DNA from: SAR202 cluster bacterium
Lineage (GTDB): Bacteria; Chloroflexota; Dehalococcoidia; Lucifugimonadales; OSU-TB39
Length of the DNA stretch: 50,024 nt
Reading direction: 5' to 3'
Assembly (NCBI GenBank): GCA_009392195.1
Contig: VFGY01000039.1
Coordinates: 1 to 50,024 of the forward strand
In this document: piece after piece, positions 1-8,054 of the stretch
Layout: each line of letters opens with the position of its first letter
How positions within the stretch are numbered: the first letter of the stretch is position 1
Position numbers and translations under genes: made by a program
Notes under the pieces: generated by a model
Told to the model about the DNA's origin: nothing
What the model saw: only the letters and a program-made list of their open reading frames with translations
The model's database searches: none

Positions 1-200
1 CCTTCTGCAGAGGCATCAATAGTGGAAAGAGGTATGTTAAGACCAGATGTTTGTGGGTTGCCGTTCAACAACAGTTGACTACCCATATTGTCGGGTGTAT
101 TGCTGGAAAGAATTTTTGGTATATAAATTCCCAGTAATATTCCTAAAACAAAAATAATGACTGTTGATATAAGAATTTTTGTATTTAATAATTTGTTCAT
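1..200 (-). CDS. N-terminus of a membrane-anchored or secreted protein (partial)
   Basis: Reading leftwards from an ATG at 198-200, the frame is open to the window edge (66 codons). The product begins MNKLLNTKILISTVIIFVLG: a Lys-flanked hydrophobic stretch at about residues 9-27, then a polar Ser/Asn/Thr-rich segment. This is a signal anchor or signal peptide followed by an extracytoplasmic part. The rest lies outside the window, so the family cannot be named. A periplasmic adaptor would be tempting beside a MacB-like transporter, but the gene runs away from that operon and shows no adaptor motif. It starts 37 bases after the small gene 238-405 and probably shares its transcript. Confidence 0.6.
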   Translation of the reverse strand, partial: MNKLLNTKILISTVIIFVLGILLGIYIPKILSSNTPDNMGSQLLLNGNPQTSGLNIPLSTIDASAE

Positions 201-237
201 AATATGTACCAATCAATAAAGATATATCGGCTAGTTT

Positions 238-405
238 TTAATTGCAAAGGTCAATGCCTTCTATTCCTGATTGAATGTAACACCAATCTCCTGACAAATA
301 TCCAGCAACTAATGCTACAGTAGCAATCAAAATAATTACAATGATAAAACCTACCCAACACCCTGTTGGACATCCAGAAGGTCTATGTGAATCTTGGCTA
401 GCCAT
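238..405 (-). CDS. small single-pass membrane protein, 55 aa
   Basis: ATG at 403-405, TAA at 238-240. The protein has a short polar, Cys-containing head (GCPTGCW at residues 11-17), one transmembrane helix at about residues 18-38 (VGFIIVIILIATVALVAGY) and a short tail with two more Cys (WCY and DLCN). I do not recognise a family. The clear helix, the sensible start and stop, and its place just ahead of another membrane-protein gene on the same strand support a real gene. The four Cys around the membrane segment could be membrane-proximal redox or metal ligands, but that is a guess. It diverges from the ABC operon at 494. Confidence 0.55.
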   Translation of the reverse strand: MASQDSHRPSGCPTGCWVGFIIVIILIATVALVAGYLSGDWCYIQSGIEGIDLCN

Positions 406-440
406 CTTGCAAATATTGTCTCACTTCAAAAGCTCTATTT

Positions 441-470
441 TTGATTTTCGTTAAATTATTTTTATATAAT
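441..470 (+). promoter_or_regulatory. sigma-70-type promoter of the ABC exporter operon
   Basis: TTGATT at 441-446 and a perfect TATAAT at 465-470, separated by 18 bases. Transcription would start near 477, leaving a leader of only about 17 bases before the ATG at 494. The site lies in the divergent gap between the small membrane gene and the exporter operon. It was read by eye from the consensus. Confidence 0.5.
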
Positions 471-493
471 CTAGAATATACAAGAAACATTTT

Positions 494-1225
494 ATGTCAG
501 TAACAACAAATACCCCACTTTTTTCAACAAATAATATGCTTTTTGCCTCCGGTATCAAAAAAAGTTTCAAGGTTGGGCGAAATAAACTTGATGTTTTAAA
601 AGATGTTGAAATAAATATAAAAAATGGTGAATTGGTCGCTTTGATGGGTCCCTCAGGAAGCGGTAAATCCACACTTTTAAATATCGTAGGTGGTTTGTTA
701 AAAGCCGATGATGGTTATATCGAATTAAGTGATTATAGGTATGGGATAGATAATCCGATACATCTTAACGAACTTAGGCGTGAACGTATTGGTTGGATTT
801 TCCAAAACTCAAATTTACTTCAGCATTTAAGCATTGAAGACAATATTACGCTTGCTTTGACAATATCAGGATGTTCTTTGAAAGAGGCGCAAAAAAAATC
901 GCTGGTGGCTTTAGAAAGGGTTGGCTTAAGTGAAAGAATAGGTTTTTATCCAGGGCAACTATCAGGTGGTCAAAATCAAAGAGTTGCAATCGCTAGAGCA
1001 ATTTCCGGTAACCGAACTCTATTGCTAGCGGATGAGCCAACTGGAAATTTAGATACGAATACTGGGGAAGAGATTATTAAATTATTTCAAGAATTATGTC
1101 ATGATTCATCTAATAATTTTTCAGTGTTGATGGTAACCCACGACCCAGTTTTAGCTTCTAAGGCAGATAGGATTTTGCTTTTAAAAGATGGCCGGGTAGT
1201 TAAGTCTGAACAGTCGGGGAATTAA
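494..1225 (+). CDS. ABC transporter ATP-binding protein (LolD/MacB type), first ATPase of the exporter
   Basis: 243 residues with all parts of an ABC ATPase: Walker A GPSGSGKST at 52-60, Q-loop Gln near 104, signature LSGGQ at 156-160, Walker B LLLADE at 176-181, D-loop NLD and switch His near 216. The long helical insert and motif spacing match the LolD/MacB/FtsE group, which works with FtsX-fold permeases in mechanotransmission or lipoprotein and peptide export rather than classical import. It lies 4 bases before the permease gene and is cytoplasmic. The ATG at 494 follows a promoter closely and lacks a strong Shine-Dalgarno; an in-frame ATG about 14 codons later is an alternative. The substrate is unknown. 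Confidence 0.9.
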   Translation: MSVTTNTPLFSTNNMLFASGIKKSFKVGRNKLDVLKDVEINIKNGELVALMGPSGSGKSTLLNIVGGLLKADDGYIELSDYRYGIDNPIHLNELRRERIGWIFQNSNLLQHLSIEDNITLALTISGCSLKEAQKKSLVALERVGLSERIGFYPGQLSGGQNQRVAIARAISGNRTLLLADEPTGNLDTNTGEEIIKLFQELCHDSSNNFSVLMVTHDPVLASKADRILLLKDGRVVKSEQSGN

Positions 1226-1229
1226 CCAG

Positions 1230-4200
1230 ATGATATTTAGTACAATAATCGACAACTTTGTTATTGGTATACGCAGTGCTTGGTTGGCAAGAGGAAGGGG
1301 ATTTGCTGTGTTTTCTGGAGTATTGTTGTCTACATTAGTGCTTAGTACTGTACTCGCTTATAGTTCTGGTCTAGGTCAGATAGCAATGCAAGAAAGCATT
1401 AAAGAAGTATTATTTGACGTGACGGTTCAGTTCAAAAATGAACCTGGATATAAACCTGAAACAAGAACGAATGATGTATCGAGGTTTTCTGCGATATGTG
1501 ACACTTTTGTTGAAAAGCCGGAATACGAAGATTGTGGTTTGATGTTTTCCAATACAGGATTTTATCCTGATAAATATAATAATCAATGGGAGGCAACGGA
1601 ATTTTCCAAAGGTATCTCTGTATTTATTAATCAGTCTGAATCTTTTGAAATTGACATACCACTGGAGGTGATGTTCTTAGATGATTCTATTGTTAATGGT
1701 GCAATTGGCAATGACTATTCGAGTAAAGTAGTTGATGGGGAATGGTTTTCAGATAAATTTGAACAAACTTCAAAACAAATAATTTTGTCACGTGAAACTG
1801 CAAGTAAACTTGATTTGGGGGTTGGAAAAACAATAGACCTCACTTTTGCCTATGCAAGTGATATTCAAGAAAAAAATACATTAACAGAATCAGAATGTGT
1901 GCCTATAACCGAAGGAGCCACAGCAAATATCAACTATTTTGCTAATAATTGGTCAGAAGAAAAAGAGTTTGAGGCTTGCTATCAAAACATACCGCTTAAT
2001 GATTTATTGGTAATTGGTATATATGAATTACCTGAAATGGAAGGTATTGACGGAAGAGATAGTAACTTAAGTAGGCGCCATTTACTCACAACCGCATCTA
2101 TAGAATCTGTTCATATTAATGAATTGATGCGTAATGACTATGCCGTCTTGGGTTTGAAAATGGATCGGTCCTTTATTCCGTCAAATAGCATTGACGCTGC
2201 AAAAAAACGGCTTAGGAATATTGAAGATGCTATGCAAGGTACTCCTTCTAGCCCAATCAAATATGGCCAAATAGAAATCAGATATCAAGATAATATAAGA
2301 GGTTTATTGTCTGGATTGACATGGTTTCTTATTGGGATACAGATTTTTGATTATGTTTTAATGATTCCTGTAATACTTCTATCTTTGGCTGTCCTTTTGT
2401 ATGGATTGAATTTAGCTTTGGAACAACGTAGAGGAGAAATAGCAATTCATAGGTTGTATGGAGGAACGTCCAGAGCGTTGCTAGGAGTTATTCTGGCTGA
2501 AGTCTTCATAATCAGTGTAATTGGATGGCTCCTTGGATATATCATAGGTATTTTTTCTGCACGCTACGTATTAGATGCCATAGGTTTTATGGAGTTTGGT
2601 GGTGAAATTAACCAGTTTGATTTGAAGTTGCGAATCTCAATTATTTCAACTGCAGTCATATTTGTAATAACTGTTGGTTTAGCAATGATAGTTGCATGGG
2701 TTAAGACCAAAAGATTTCTTTCTATCGAGATTGAAGAAGGTATAAAGAAGGAAACAAAACCAAAAAGGAACAAGGTCATGTTCCTGATAAATATTCTTAT
2801 CTTTGGAGTAGGAATAGGTGCGATTGTTGTGAGCATTATTAATCCAAAGTTAAATATCACGTACGGTGCGCTTTATATTATTGGTCCATTTTTATTATGG
2901 ATTGGTGGAGCAAATGTTCTTGGTAGGGTAAGTGGATATGGTCCAAGGCTTGCTTCTTTATTGTTCGGCAAAACTCCTTTATTGAAAGATGTCAAGGTAG
3001 GAATTCGGAGCTCAGAATTAAACCGCTCAATGAACCAATTAGGTCTTATAGTTATATTAACTACATCTATTGTGACTATGGCTGTTTTTCAAGGATATAC
3101 CGGCTCTTTAGTAGATCAAAGATCTGCTGAAATGAGTGCAGGTGCAGATATCCAGATAAACCTAGCTAAGCCTATGTATGAATCAGAAGTAAAAGAATTA
3201 TTATCTTCTTCAATTGATAAAATGGGTGTAAAAAACACATTTGCACCTAAAGCACTAGCTTCTTTGCATAAAGATAACGTCGGTATTAAAGACCAGCGTT
3301 ATACTACAGACATCGTAGTAGTATCCAAAAATCACCGTCAGGTTCTTAATTGGCATGAGCAGGCATTTCAACAGGGATTTGAAGGATTGTTTAATCTTTC
3401 TAATTTAGGATTCACCTCAGGTTCAAATGCATCGAGGAAACTCGATTTAGCAGTTCAATCGTCAGGGGAGACTATCAATAATATTTTCTCTGGATTTGAT
3501 GAGTTCGAACGTGCTGATGAGGGAGGTTTTGATTCCATAACTATCATGTATCCTTCTGAAAGCCAAAATCAAAAAAGTGTCACTGTTTCTTACGAAGGTG
3601 GACATAAGTGGATTCCTGGAAGGCCTCAAAGTATATTAGCGGATTCAGTTGTATTGATTGAAGAATCGACGTTTCGCAATCTTAATGGTGATGAGGATTA
3701 TAAAGCAAAAGATTGGTTTGTAGAGTTTTGTGATGAAAAATCAAAAAAATGTGGTGACTATCTTAAGGACCTGACTTCCCAGATTATAATAAATAATGCT
3801 GTAGTTTCTGCTAAAAACTGGCAAGAAGAATATGATGAAGTGAAACGTAATGGTGGTTTGATATTTGGTACCCCTGGTATTTTGAGTCTTCAATATGTAG
3901 TAGCAGTATTTGCAACTCTAGCATCATCAGTGGTTTTTCTATCCTTGATTTTAGGTCATAGACGAAGAGAGCTAGCAATTTTGCAATCGATAGGCGCAAG
4001 CGTGTCGCAATTAAGCAGGTTGGTAATATTCGAAGTCATTTCTGTATTTACCTTTAGTCTTTTACTTGGAGGTACTCTTGGGCTAGGTTTAGCCAAAGTG
4101 TTTACAGGACTATTCAGTATTTTTGGAGGCTTATTTCAATTGGTTCTAGGGTCGGAGGTTATTATAGCGAGAGAATTAGTATGGCCTTGGACACAGTTAC

Positions 4201-4304
4201 TGATTGTAAATGGAGTGATATTTGCTCTAGTGTTCCTAACTCTTTTCGTTACTACATTCAGAGCTATCAGAAGTGATTTGCCAACTGTTCTGAAAGAGGA
4301 ATAA
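1230..4304 (+). CDS. large FtsX/MacB-type ABC transporter permease
   Basis: 1024 residues, about the size of two fused FtsX-type permease halves. One helix lies near 20-45, followed by a large extracytoplasmic domain to about 355. A cluster of helices at about 360-500 includes an FtsX-domain stretch with QRRGEIAIHRLYGG after the first helix. Two more helices lie near 515-565, one near 600-620, and a second extracytoplasmic domain follows. The last FtsX domain, about 885-1015, repeats the coupling motif as HRRRELAILQSIGAS. These two (E/R)-rich 'xxREIAxLxxxGA' loops are where FtsX-fold permeases contact the ATPase. With ATPase genes on both sides, each may pair with one half. An exporter or lipoprotein-release function is likely; the cargo cannot be told. 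Confidence 0.88.
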   Translation: MIFSTIIDNFVIGIRSAWLARGRGFAVFSGVLLSTLVLSTVLAYSSGLGQIAMQESIKEVLFDVTVQFKNEPGYKPETRTNDVSRFSAICDTFVEKPEYEDCGLMFSNTGFYPDKYNNQWEATEFSKGISVFINQSESFEIDIPLEVMFLDDSIVNGAIGNDYSSKVVDGEWFSDKFEQTSKQIILSRETASKLDLGVGKTIDLTFAYASDIQEKNTLTESECVPITEGATANINYFANNWSEEKEFEACYQNIPLNDLLVIGIYELPEMEGIDGRDSNLSRRHLLTTASIESVHINELMRNDYAVLGLKMDRSFIPSNSIDAAKKRLRNIEDAMQGTPSSPIKYGQIEIRYQDNIRGLLSGLTWFLIGIQIFDYVLMIPVILLSLAVLLYGLNLALEQRRGEIAIHRLYGGTSRALLGVILAEVFIISVIGWLLGYIIGIFSARYVLDAIGFMEFGGEINQFDLKLRISIISTAVIFVITVGLAMIVAWVKTKRFLSIEIEEGIKKETKPKRNKVMFLINILIFGVGIGAIVVSIINPKLNITYGALYIIGPFLLWIGGANVLGRVSGYGPRLASLLFGKTPLLKDVKVGIRSSELNRSMNQLGLIVILTTSIVTMAVFQGYTGSLVDQRSAEMSAGADIQINLAKPMYESEVKELLSSSIDKMGVKNTFAPKALASLHKDNVGIKDQRYTTDIVVVSKNHRQVLNWHEQAFQQGFEGLFNLSNLGFTSGSNASRKLDLAVQSSGETINNIFSGFDEFERADEGGFDSITIMYPSESQNQKSVTVSYEGGHKWIPGRPQSILADSVVLIEESTFRNLNGDEDYKAKDWFVEFCDEKSKKCGDYLKDLTSQIIINNAVVSAKNWQEEYDEVKRNGGLIFGTPGILSLQYVVAVFATLASSVVFLSLILGHRRRELAILQSIGASVSQLSRLVIFEVISVFTFSLLLGGTLGLGLAKVFTGLFSIFGGLFQLVLGSEVIIARELVWPWTQLLIVNGVIFALVFLTLFVTTFRAIRSDLPTVLKEE

Positions 4305-4309
4305 ACATT

Positions 4310-5290
4310 ATGACGATTAGCGAAAATCAAATATTAAGAGCTGATGATTTGTATCACGTTTATGATACTGAAGCAGTGGATGGAAATATTGTTGCTTTAC
4401 GTGGTATTTATATAGAGGTGAAGCGGGGAGAAGTGGTTTCAGTAGTAGGACCTTCAGGTTCTGGTAAATCAACTTTGATGAAATGTCTTGGTGGATTGAT
4501 GAAGTCTTCTGCAGGAGACGTTTTTTTTGAAGGAAAGTCAATTTCCAGATTGACCGCTGCTGAACTATTAAACCTTCGTCAACATACTGTTTCGTTTATT
4601 TTTCAGGATTCTAATCTATTGCCCTATATGAATGTGTTAAATAATGTAGCGCTACCTTTGAAATATATGAAGGTAAGTCCAAGACAGGCAAGGCGTGAGG
4701 CTATGGACCTATTGGAACGTTTGGGTATAAAAGGCCAAGCAAAGATGCTTCCCAATCAAATATCTGGTGGAGAAAAACAAAGGACCGCTATAGCAAGAGC
4801 TCTTATAACAAAGCCGAAAATCATTTTGGCTGATGAACCCACTGGTTCCGTAGATCCGGTTACTAGTAGAAGCATATTGAATTTATTCAGAGAAATCATT
4901 GATGAAGTGAGTGTATCTTTTCTTATAGTTACTCATAGTCGTGAAGTTGCAGGATTTGCTGATCGTTCTTTGGAGCTTGTTGATGGTCGTTTTGTTGCTG
5001 AGCATGGTACAGGTATTGATATGTCCAGTTTGGCAGATACTCGCAAGATTATAATCGATGCAACGGGGAACATTACTTTACCTGATGAAGTACTTTCTGT
5101 GATTGGTGGGCCGGGTGTTTTTGAAACTGAAAAAGTCGAAAAAGACAACATTAGTATCACTAGAGTCACTGAAACCATAAACGACTCTAAAACAAAGGAT
5201 GAAGAGGTTGCTTTATTTTGTCCGGCTTGTGGAAATAAATACGAAGACTTCGATGTTGATACGTGTTTAAAATGCGGAGCACTTAGGTGA
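4310..5290 (+). CDS. ABC transporter ATP-binding protein with C-terminal zinc ribbon
   Basis: 326 residues, about 90 longer than a normal LolD/MacB ATPase. The ATPase part is complete: Walker A GPSGSGKST at 47-55, Q-loop Gln near 99, signature ISGGE at 151-155, Walker B IILADE at 171-176, switch His near 209. A linker of about 80 residues follows, then CPACGN...CLKCGALR, a four-Cys zinc ribbon (C304, C307, C319, C322) at the extreme C-terminus. The gene starts 5 bases after the permease stop, so the three genes form one operon. Since the first gene already supplies an ATPase, the pair may form a heterodimer in which only this subunit carries the ribbon. Confidence 0.88.
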   Translation: MTISENQILRADDLYHVYDTEAVDGNIVALRGIYIEVKRGEVVSVVGPSGSGKSTLMKCLGGLMKSSAGDVFFEGKSISRLTAAELLNLRQHTVSFIFQDSNLLPYMNVLNNVALPLKYMKVSPRQARREAMDLLERLGIKGQAKMLPNQISGGEKQRTAIARALITKPKIILADEPTGSVDPVTSRSILNLFREIIDEVSVSFLIVTHSREVAGFADRSLELVDGRFVAEHGTGIDMSSLADTRKIIIDATGNITLPDEVLSVIGGPGVFETEKVEKDNISITRVTETINDSKTKDEEVALFCPACGNKYEDFDVDTCLKCGALR

Positions 5291-5319
5291 GGAAGGTAGT
5301 ATTTTTCATTTAGATTACA

Positions 5320-6036
5320 CTACCGTGTTGCCTTAATAACGATGATTTGGCCATGGCGAGTATTGAAAAATAGGTCTAAAACACGTATTCCGAAGTAGAA
5401 AATTGGAAACAGCGGTAATAATAATCTTGGATGTCTTATAAAGGTTTGTCTAAGGGAACTTCCAATCGGTGTTTTAATAAGGTGTTTTGTAGATTCTGAG
5501 TCAACTTTAAACCCTGTATTTGCCAAAACTGAACATAATTCTGATTCATTGAAATAATGGTTTGCGAAGTGCCTTTTACTGTGCCATCTACGAAAATCAA
5601 GAGAAGAATTTTCTGGAAGTAGGCTGTCGACTGAAACTGCTAATTTACCTCCTGGTTTAAGTACTCTGTACATTTCATTTATTGCGTGTTTAGGATCTTT
5701 AAAATGTTCCAAGCAACTAATGCTTATAATTTTGTCGAATACTTTGTCCGCGAAAGGGATATTTTCTGATGTGCCTAGAAAATAGGATAGGTTATTCTTG
5801 TTATGTAAAGTTATAGCATATTCCATCATTTTATAATCTGGTTCTAGGCCTATTGTTGTATTGCAATTATTTGCAATATTTGCCGACCAATATCCGTCGC
5901 CGCTTCCAATATCTAAAACAATATCTTTGTGAGTGATTGACAACATTTTTGCTAGATATTTGTATTCCTCTCTCCTATTTAAGGATAGAAGACTTTTTGC
6001 AATTCTATTAAGTTTTAGAATGAACACTGAAATCAT
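5320..6036 (-). CDS. class I SAM-dependent methyltransferase
   Basis: 238 residues with a Rossmann-fold methyltransferase core. Motif I is LDIGSGDG at 41-48, an acidic residue of motif II lies in GLEPDY, and the CLEHFKDPKHAINEMYRVLKPGG segment (about 105-130) matches the Methyltransf_11 pattern. The substrate is not evident. Its ATG overlaps the TGA of the PhyH-family gene by 4 bases, so the two are translationally coupled and probably act on the same small molecule or lipid. The C-terminus (about 205-225) is hydrophobic, suggesting membrane association. It converges with the ABC operon. Confidence 0.85.
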   Translation of the reverse strand: MISVFILKLNRIAKSLLSLNRREEYKYLAKMLSITHKDIVLDIGSGDGYWSANIANNCNTTIGLEPDYKMMEYAITLHNKNNLSYFLGTSENIPFADKVFDKIISISCLEHFKDPKHAINEMYRVLKPGGKLAVSVDSLLPENSSLDFRRWHSKRHFANHYFNESELCSVLANTGFKVDSESTKHLIKTPIGSSLRQTFIRHPRLLLPLFPIFYFGIRVLDLFFNTRHGQIIVIKATR

Positions 6037-6818
6037 ACGTCTATACTGTCAAAACCTAGTTCAAGTAATCCTTCAACCATTCTTCTGATTCGAGGGACAC
6101 TACTGTCTATGTTGGATATTGGTGCTCTTAGGGAATAAGTTGATTGTGCATACATTTGTTTTACGTGATTAATCTGTTGTTGGGTTTTGGGTTTCTGAAA
6201 AAAATTGATTGCGTGTTGATGACGGCCTGTTCTTCCGCCAAATGAAGAATGCAATAAAGTTTCAACAAAAACAATCACATCTCCCGGTTCACACTCAACT
6301 GGATAACAGGGTATTTCTGAAGCTGTTACCCCGAAAGGCCTGAAAGTTTCAGGATCTTTAGGATTTTCACGAAGGATTGAATAGTAATCTGGGTCTCCGA
6401 TCAGATGAGAACCAGGTATGAACCTTAAGCAACCGGTGTCTTTTTTTAAAGATTCAGTGTAAAAACCTATTTTTATCCATCTTAAAGGTTCCCATCCACC
6501 AAATGGACCATGCCATTGGGTATCACCTACATGTAGATTTCCTTCAGTTCCATCTAGAACAAAATCGGGACCGCATAATTCTTCTCCAATATCATTTATA
6601 CGGTCATCTCCCAATAAGGAATGTAGAAAAGGACGTCTTTCAAAAAATGGCTGCACAGCCTGTCGTGTTTTACCGTCAAAATCCTTATCCCCTCTAAGTT
6701 CACGCATGATACCTTCAGATTCCTTTGTCATAAGGTCCATTTCATCCGGTTTCATCAGTCCACGTAGGACTATAAATCCAAATGTTTCAAAAAATCTGAT
6801 TTGTTCTTTTGCAAACAT
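6033..6818 (-). CDS. phytanoyl-CoA dioxygenase (PhyH) family protein with altered iron site
   Basis: 261 residues. The family landmarks are present: N-terminal FFETFGFIVLRGLM; WHG at 102-104; the strand DTGCLRFIPGSHLIGD at about 127-142; and the distal His in ETLLHSSFGGRTGRHQ (H190, with R196/R199 as 2-oxoglutarate-binding candidates). Normal members use His-x-Asp plus the distal His to hold Fe(II). Here the proximal motif reads H103-G104-P105, and no Asp stands at the expected place. The codons CAT GGT CCA on the minus strand are clear. The protein may have lost hydroxylase activity, or use a facial diad as the 2-oxoglutarate halogenases do, or be structural. It overlaps the methyltransferase gene by 4 bases. 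Confidence 0.82.
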   Translation of the reverse strand: MFAKEQIRFFETFGFIVLRGLMKPDEMDLMTKESEGIMRELRGDKDFDGKTRQAVQPFFERRPFLHSLLGDDRINDIGEELCGPDFVLDGTEGNLHVGDTQWHGPFGGWEPLRWIKIGFYTESLKKDTGCLRFIPGSHLIGDPDYYSILRENPKDPETFRPFGVTASEIPCYPVECEPGDVIVFVETLLHSSFGGRTGRHQHAINFFQKPKTQQQINHVKQMYAQSTYSLRAPISNIDSSVPRIRRMVEGLLELGFDSIDV

Positions 6819-6861
6819 GTACTATTGTTCCTATTAGATAATCTTGATAGATATTAAACTG

Positions 6862-7611
6862 TTAATAAGTAGCTCTTCCGCCACTGATGTCAAAAGTAGC
6901 TGCGGTAGTGAAAGAGCATTCATCTGACGCTATCCACCATACCAATTCGGCTAGTTCTTCAATTTTAGCGGTTCGACCCATTGGTATTTTATTTACCATA
7001 TAATCAACTTGTTCTTGTGTTATTTGAGAGAGTAATTTGGTTTCTACAACTGCAGGAGTGATGCAGTTAACTGTAATACCTGAGGTAGCGAGTTCTTTTC
7101 CAAGAGATTTAGTTAATCCTATGATTGCAGCCTTAGTAGATGAATATGGTACCATCCCGGGATTTCCTTCTTTACCAGATATAGAGGATATATTGATAAT
7201 TCTTCCATATTTTTCTTCTAGCATATAAGGTATTGCATATTTACAGAATAAAAATGTACTTCTTAAATTTATGTTATAGGCTCTGTCCATTTCTTCAATT
7301 GGTTGTTCCCAGATTTTGCCGGCAATCCCTGCTATTCCTACATTGTTGATTAAGATATCAATTTTGCCCCAAGAATCAATTAATTTAGCGATACTTAATT
7401 TTGAAGTTTTGATTTCTTCAACATCACCTATGTGGACCATAGTTTCCACTCCAAGAGATTCAAGTGAAGATTTAGCTATGTCTGCTTGTTCTTTATTAAT
7501 ATCAACAATCATCACTTTGCACCCTTCTTTTCCAAATTTGGTAGCAAGTCCGAAACCAATCCCATCAGCTCCACCAGTGATTAGTACCGTTTTGTTTTTT
7601 CTGTTATTCAA
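6862..7611 (-). CDS. SDR-family NAD(P)-dependent oxidoreductase
   Basis: 249 residues, the classical short-chain dehydrogenase length. The cofactor loop is TGGADGIG at 12-19, the structural NNVG at 89-92, and the catalytic Ser-Tyr-Lys are S142 (ISSISG), Y156 and K160 (YSSTK). Asp37 in VDINK at the end of strand 2 favours NAD(H) over NADP(H). The C-terminus ends in DISGG, normal for the FabG/glucose-1-dehydrogenase-like group. It lies 43 bases upstream of the PhyH-family gene on the same strand, so it may join the same small pathway of oxidation, hydroxylation and methylation. The substrate cannot be deduced. Confidence 0.88.
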   Translation of the reverse strand: MNNRKNKTVLITGGADGIGFGLATKFGKEGCKVMIVDINKEQADIAKSSLESLGVETMVHIGDVEEIKTSKLSIAKLIDSWGKIDILINNVGIAGIAGKIWEQPIEEMDRAYNINLRSTFLFCKYAIPYMLEEKYGRIINISSISGKEGNPGMVPYSSTKAAIIGLTKSLGKELATSGITVNCITPAVVETKLLSQITQEQVDYMVNKIPMGRTAKIEELAELVWWIASDECSFTTAATFDISGGRATY

Positions 7612-7663
7612 ATCTCCTCCCCGAAACCCAGTGGATATATTGTAGTTTAAATATAGATTGAAT

Positions 7664-7867
7664 TTAATGCAAAGGGCAAATAAATATAGCAGTATCTTGG
7701 TACCACTCGAAATCTTGTGATGCCAAATAGGTTACCTTTGGATTATTTTGGGTTACAGATAAAGCAGCTTCAGAAATTTGATATGAACCAGCAAAAATTA
7801 CAATCAATAAATATATGTTTAACAATAATATGATGAATGTTCTTTTTCTTGGGATATGTATTTGCAA
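7664..7867 (-). CDS. possible small membrane or secreted protein, 67 aa
   Basis: An open frame starting with TTG at 7865-7867. The product begins with a basic head (PRKRT), then a strongly hydrophobic run FIILLLNIYLLIVIFAGSY at about residues 11-29 and a polar tail of about 38 residues ending in CPLH. The positive head plus helix is what a signal anchor looks like, and it fills a gap between two genes on its strand. There is no ATG, no convincing Shine-Dalgarno and no recognised family, so this is a weak call. If it is not a gene, 7612-8054 is a non-coding gap. Confidence 0.35.
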   Translation of the reverse strand: MQIHIPRKRTFIILLLNIYLLIVIFAGSYQISEAALSVTQNNPKVTYLASQDFEWYQDTAIFICPLH

Positions 7868-7965
7868 TTTATTTGTCCAAAAAAATCCGCATTTTAAAAT
7901 AGGGTTCTCTTAGTTTAACCAATAGCTTGAATGATTGGTTCTGTTAGTACAATTGAATCGATTAA

Positions 7966-7991
7966 TTTGATAATATCATGATATCATCAAA
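7966..7991. promoter_or_regulatory. 26-bp near-perfect palindrome upstream of the selenoprotein gene (possible operator)
   Basis: Arms TTTGATaATATCA and TGATATcATCAAA are centred on CATG (centre between 7978 and 7979), with 12 of 13 base pairs complementary. It lies 63 bases upstream of the ATG at 8055. The only other feature in the gap is the weak small frame at 7664-7867, which runs away from it. Such symmetry suits a dimeric repressor or activator. No T-run follows, so a terminator is unlikely. The remaining sequence between 7868 and 8054 is AT-rich, without a clear -35/-10 pair. Confidence 0.4.
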
Positions 7992-8054
7992 TCCGTTTAC
8001 ACTTTGTTATTATTGATTTGAGTGGAACCAAATAATCAAAATATAAGGAAAACA

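Noticed and set aside
5295-5324. Terminator between the ABC operon and the methyltransferase gene (GGTAGT/ACTACC)
   Set aside because: Only six pairs across an 18-base loop, with no T-run on either strand. Too weak to list.
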